From: Elusimicrobia bacterium RIFOXYA2_FULL_47_53
GTDB taxonomy: Bacteria > Elusimicrobiota > Endomicrobiia > Endomicrobiales > XYA2-FULL-47-53
Direction of reading: 5' to 3'
Assembly: GCA_001800315.1 (NCBI GenBank)
Contig: MGVE01000009.1
Location: 1 to 64,000, forward strand
Length of the DNA stretch: 64,000 nt
Shown here piece after piece: positions 61,577 through 64,000 of this stretch. A model generated the notes under the pieces. The model searched no databases. It was not told the DNA's origin and saw only the letters and a list, made by a program, of their open reading frames with translations. A program made the translations under genes and the position numbers. The stretch's first letter is position 1. Every line of letters begins with the position of its first letter.

Positions 61577-62160
61577 GATAAAAAGGCCTTCGCGAATGAA
61601 GTCAGCACCATAGCGGAGGTGAGAGGCATCCAGAAATTATCGTTTAGCGGCCACGGCATGACCTCTATGGATGTCGCCACGAGCGCTCCCCAGAACGCAA
61701 GCGGCCAGTCAAGGAAGAACATTCCGATCCCGAAACAAACCGCGAAACAGGCTATACTGCCTTCAATGGTTTTTTCGTTGAGTATTTTATTTTTGCCGTG
61801 CCGGCGCCCGACAAGCGCCGCCACCGCGTCGCCGAAAGCCAGGTAAAGCAGGCTTGCGGTTACTATATTTTTGTCCTGGAAAATTAGCATGGTAAAAAAC
61901 GAACCGGAGAAAGTCCAAAGCAGGCCGCTGATCTGCGTCTCTTCCTCCTTTCTATGCACGCCTCCGAGGACATTGAGTATCCATTTGTTCAGCCTTGAGT
62001 TATTGAGGCGGAGCGCCTCCGTGACCGCTATCGCGAAAATCAAAATTCCCATAGCCTGCAGAACCAGAATCCTGGGAAGGAACCAATAGGCCGCGATATA
62101 CAATAAGATAAGAAAATGGAACAGTTTTCTTTTTACTTCATCCTGGCTAAAAAATCCCAT
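61573..62160 (-). CDS. CTP-dependent lipid kinase-like membrane protein (dolichol/phytol/DAG kinase family)
   Basis: The 195-residue protein has six or seven membrane helices. It matches the SEC59/Dgk1/phytol kinase group in KRKLFHFLILLYI at the start and in FGDAVAALVGRRHGKNKI...KTIEGSIACF. Members phosphorylate polyprenols, phytol or diacylglycerol, usually with CTP. The ATG at 62160 fits the family N-terminus. It overlaps the M50 gene by 28 bases and the ATPase gene by four, so the three are translationally linked. Confidence 0.82.
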   Translation of the reverse strand: MGFFSQDEVKRKLFHFLILLYIAAYWFLPRILVLQAMGILIFAIAVTEALRLNNSRLNKWILNVLGGVHRKEEETQISGLLWTFSGSFFTMLIFQDKNIVTASLLYLAFGDAVAALVGRRHGKNKILNEKTIEGSIACFAVCFGIGMFFLDWPLAFWGALVATSIEVMPWPLNDNFWMPLTSAMVLTSFAKAFLS

Positions 62161-62843
62161 AGCAAAACCGCCTTTGCATAAAGCATACTGCAAATCAACA
62201 GAGTGGTGTTGTAACTGCCGGCAAAAAAGCTTTTGAGAGCAACCGAACCCGGAAAAACTAACTTTAAAAGAACCGGAAGCATAATGAAGTTAACAGTTGC
62301 TATAAAAATTGAGGAAAAAAATATTCCGTAGAGCTTCAGGTCGCTTTGTCCCTGCTTTAGGGCAAAATGAGTCAGGCTGAAATGAAACGCCAGGCTAAAA
62401 CCCATGGCGAAAATAAAATACGGCTGGTAATCCCCCAGTTTCCAGAATTTGGCTCCGACAGCGTACACTATCATCAGGACAACGCTGTAGAACGGAACAA
62501 AATAGGGAGCCAGCGAAATCAAAACATTGGTTTTTGAAAGAATTACGCTTCCCCCGGAAGATGAAACCTTAAAACTCTTGAGCTTCGCTCCGCTGATAAT
62601 TCCGGCCAGCGCGTGAGTAAGCTCATGGGCGAAAACATAAAGCCTCACGGGCTTGGGGAAAAATGCCTGGAAAATAAAATAGGAGCCCAGCCCGCCCCAG
62701 AAGGGCAGGGTGCTGTAATCGGCCTTTCCGGCGAAATCCGCCACCAACCCGGTAAAACGCCAGACCAGAGCGGCCGCGACCGGCAGCATAAATACAGCTA
62801 TGATAAACCGCGCTAAAGCAGGCGCTCTTTTGCTGAATTTCAT
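62133..62843 (-). CDS. M50-like membrane metalloprotease
   Basis: The 236-residue protein has about six membrane helices and a zinc motif HELTH in FAHELTHALAGIISGA near 73-88, followed by a GGSVILSKTNVLISLAPYFVP region as in M50/site-2 protease relatives. The usual C-terminal NPDG is not obvious; QSDLKLYG occupies a similar place. It may cut a membrane-anchored regulator or surface protein. It is the first gene of the operon ending with the deacetylase. Confidence 0.72.
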   Translation of the reverse strand: MKFSKRAPALARFIIAVFMLPVAAALVWRFTGLVADFAGKADYSTLPFWGGLGSYFIFQAFFPKPVRLYVFAHELTHALAGIISGAKLKSFKVSSSGGSVILSKTNVLISLAPYFVPFYSVVLMIVYAVGAKFWKLGDYQPYFIFAMGFSLAFHFSLTHFALKQGQSDLKLYGIFFSSIFIATVNFIMLPVLLKLVFPGSVALKSFFAGSYNTTLLICSMLYAKAVLLWDFLARMK

Positions 62844-62885
62844 ATATAAAATAGACTGAATTTTTGCTTATTTTATTGATTTTTT

Positions 62886-62914
62886 AGTTTAGCAACTTTG
62901 CGTGGCAAAGTCAA
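62886..62914 (-). promoter_or_regulatory. Promoter of the M50-to-deacetylase operon
   Basis: On the minus strand, TTGACT (62909-62914), a 17-base spacer and TAAACT (62886-62891). Its -35 box is two bases from the -35 box of the divergent promoter at 62917. Confidence 0.7.
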
Positions 62915-62916
62915 TA

Positions 62917-62945
62917 TTGACACGAGGTTTCCAATTGCATATAAT
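62917..62945 (+). promoter_or_regulatory. Perfect consensus promoter for the PAS-GGDEF gene
   Basis: TTGACA (62917-62922), 17 bases and TATAAT (62940-62945). A leader of about 50 bases with a small GTCC/GGAC hairpin leads to the ATG at 63001. Confidence 0.9.
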
Positions 62946-63000
62946 ATTTACGCTAAGCCGAAGCTGAGCCGTCCTGCGGCAACGGACAAACTTAATTATC

Positions 63001-64000
63001 ATGAAAAAATCTCCCGCAAAAAGCGCTTCTTCTGCCGAAACTCTTCATAAATCAATTTTTGAAAACCTTCCGGACATGTCCATTATTATTGATCCTGCCG
63101 ATTATAGCATCGTTGACGCTAACAAAAACTACTTAAACAAAGAAGGCCTGAGCCGCGAGGATATAGCAGGAAAGAAGTGTTATGACATTACCCATAAAAG
63201 AACCTCCCCCTGCCGCGGCCCTTCCGATAAATGCCCCATGAAAGCGACGCTAAAAAACGGGGAGATTTCCTCCACGCGACACATTCACTTTGATAAAAAA
63301 TACAATCCATATTATGTTGAAGTCGTCACGACTCCCGTCAAAGACCCGATACGCGGCAAAAACTATATTTTGCACATTTCAAGGAACCTTCCGGCCACCG
63401 AGAATGCGGGAGGCAGGCACGACAAATCATACCTTGACCGCCTGAAATCGCTTATAGTAAAAGATCCCCTGACCGGGGCCTTCAATTACCGCTATCTCAT
63501 GGAACGCCTGCCCATAGAGATCAGCCGCGCGCGCCGCTACGAACACCCGTTTTCGGTAGCGATAATTGATATAGACTTTTTCAAGTCTATCAACGACGCT
63601 TACGGGCATCTCGCCGGTGACAGGGTAATAGAAGAATTTGCCGGTTTTCTTTCCGGCATTCTCAGGAACAGCGATGTGCTCACCCGCATGGGAGGTGAGG
63701 AGTTTACGGTTCTCATGCCTCATTCCGACGAAGCGGCCTCTCAAAGGATGGCAAACAGGATACTTGAGGCTCTCGGCACGCATGTCTTTGACAAATCGGA
63801 AAATTCCATAAAAGTAAAAGCCAGCATCGGCATAGCCTGCCTTTCGGATAAAATTTTTGACAAGCTCGGAAAGAAAATGCTTGAAGCGGCCGACAACGCC
63901 CTGAGACGGGCAAAAAACGCCGGAGGCAACACCGTTGTCCTTTCCAGCGAATACTACGCCGGAGACGAAGAAGCAGGCGCGGCAAAAACACCCGAGCTGG
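63001..64000 (+). CDS. PAS-GGDEF diguanylate cyclase (runs off the right edge)
   Basis: The frame is open from the ATG at 63001 to the last base, giving 333 codons so far. It has a PAS domain (about 16-130) with a cysteine pattern CYDITHKRTSPCRGPSDKCP, which could bind a metal, heme or iron-sulfur group, and a GGDEF domain (about 150-315) with active-site TRMGGEEF and I-site RNSD five residues ahead. It should be an active, product-inhibited diguanylate cyclase without membrane helices. The beginning of a possible C-terminal extension is cut off by the window. Confidence 0.9.
   Translation, partial: MKKSPAKSASSAETLHKSIFENLPDMSIIIDPADYSIVDANKNYLNKEGLSREDIAGKKCYDITHKRTSPCRGPSDKCPMKATLKNGEISSTRHIHFDKKYNPYYVEVVTTPVKDPIRGKNYILHISRNLPATENAGGRHDKSYLDRLKSLIVKDPLTGAFNYRYLMERLPIEISRARRYEHPFSVAIIDIDFFKSINDAYGHLAGDRVIEEFAGFLSGILRNSDVLTRMGGEEFTVLMPHSDEAASQRMANRILEALGTHVFDKSENSIKVKASIGIACLSDKIFDKLGKKMLEAADNALRRAKNAGGNTVVLSSEYYAGDEEAGAAKTPEL

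Noticed and set aside
62946-63000. Cyclic di-GMP riboswitch in front of the PAS-GGDEF gene
   Set aside because: The leader is only about 50 bases and lacks the conserved core of either known cyclic di-GMP riboswitch class; only a small GTCC/GGAC hairpin is present.

Overview
The window reads as chromosomal DNA of an uncultivated diderm (Gram-negative type) bacterium of roughly balanced GC content. Outer-membrane-type beta-barrels, a lipoprotein, Lgt and LspA, FecR-domain and FlgD-like C-terminal sorting domains, and a LemA/TPM pair fit lineages such as Elusimicrobiota or Omnitrophota. That placement is an inference from gene style; no rRNA gene or other decisive marker is present. Almost every gene is on the minus strand. 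The exceptions are the amidase at 55076, the tRNA-Leu at 58327 and a diguanylate cyclase running off the right edge.

Layout. 161-9440: the widely conserved order gmk-rpoZ-coaBC-priA, but with coaC and coaB as separate genes and a TPM protein, a nucleotidyltransferase-like protein and LemA between them; a UDG and a GT-C-like membrane protein follow. 9696-16350: lipoprotein processing and RNA genes (mtnA, ileS, lspA, lgt, rluD). 17426-22235: yggU, proC, yggS and groESL under a CIRCE operator. 22355-26638: malic enzyme, a two-subunit class I fumarase interrupted by a DUF3800 gene, and a type III pantothenate kinase. 26712-29527: a PilB/GspE ATPase with a GAF-HD-GYP gene. 29683-35823: a run of exported proteins (beta-barrels, a lipoprotein, a FecR protein, a HAMP-like membrane protein). 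35958-44236: an orphan MalK-type ATPase, two diguanylate cyclases, an rRNA methyltransferase and a PAS/HD-GYP regulator. 44435-51596: three large secreted proteins, including an M23 peptidase and a glycine-rich protein, crossed by an AT-rich block. 52056-54923: endonuclease IV, a DUF3820 protein and an AlbA_2 ATPase-like protein. 55076-64000: an amidase, a tiny lysine-rich peptide gene with an attenuator-like leader, tRNA-Leu, a five-gene envelope operon (M50 protease, CTP-type lipid kinase, ABC exporter, polysaccharide deacetylase) and a PAS-GGDEF protein.

The strongest unusual signal lies between the genes. Nearly every long intergenic gap is a mosaic of short non-coding repeats in several families. 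Two families (A and C) can be shown to be inserted elements, because both filled and empty target sites occur in this window, with 5-bp and 3-bp target duplications. Two others (B and D) keep their length and folding while their stems change in a compensating way. No transposase is visible. Three diguanylate cyclases, two HD-GYP proteins and a PilB ATPase make cyclic di-GMP a second theme.
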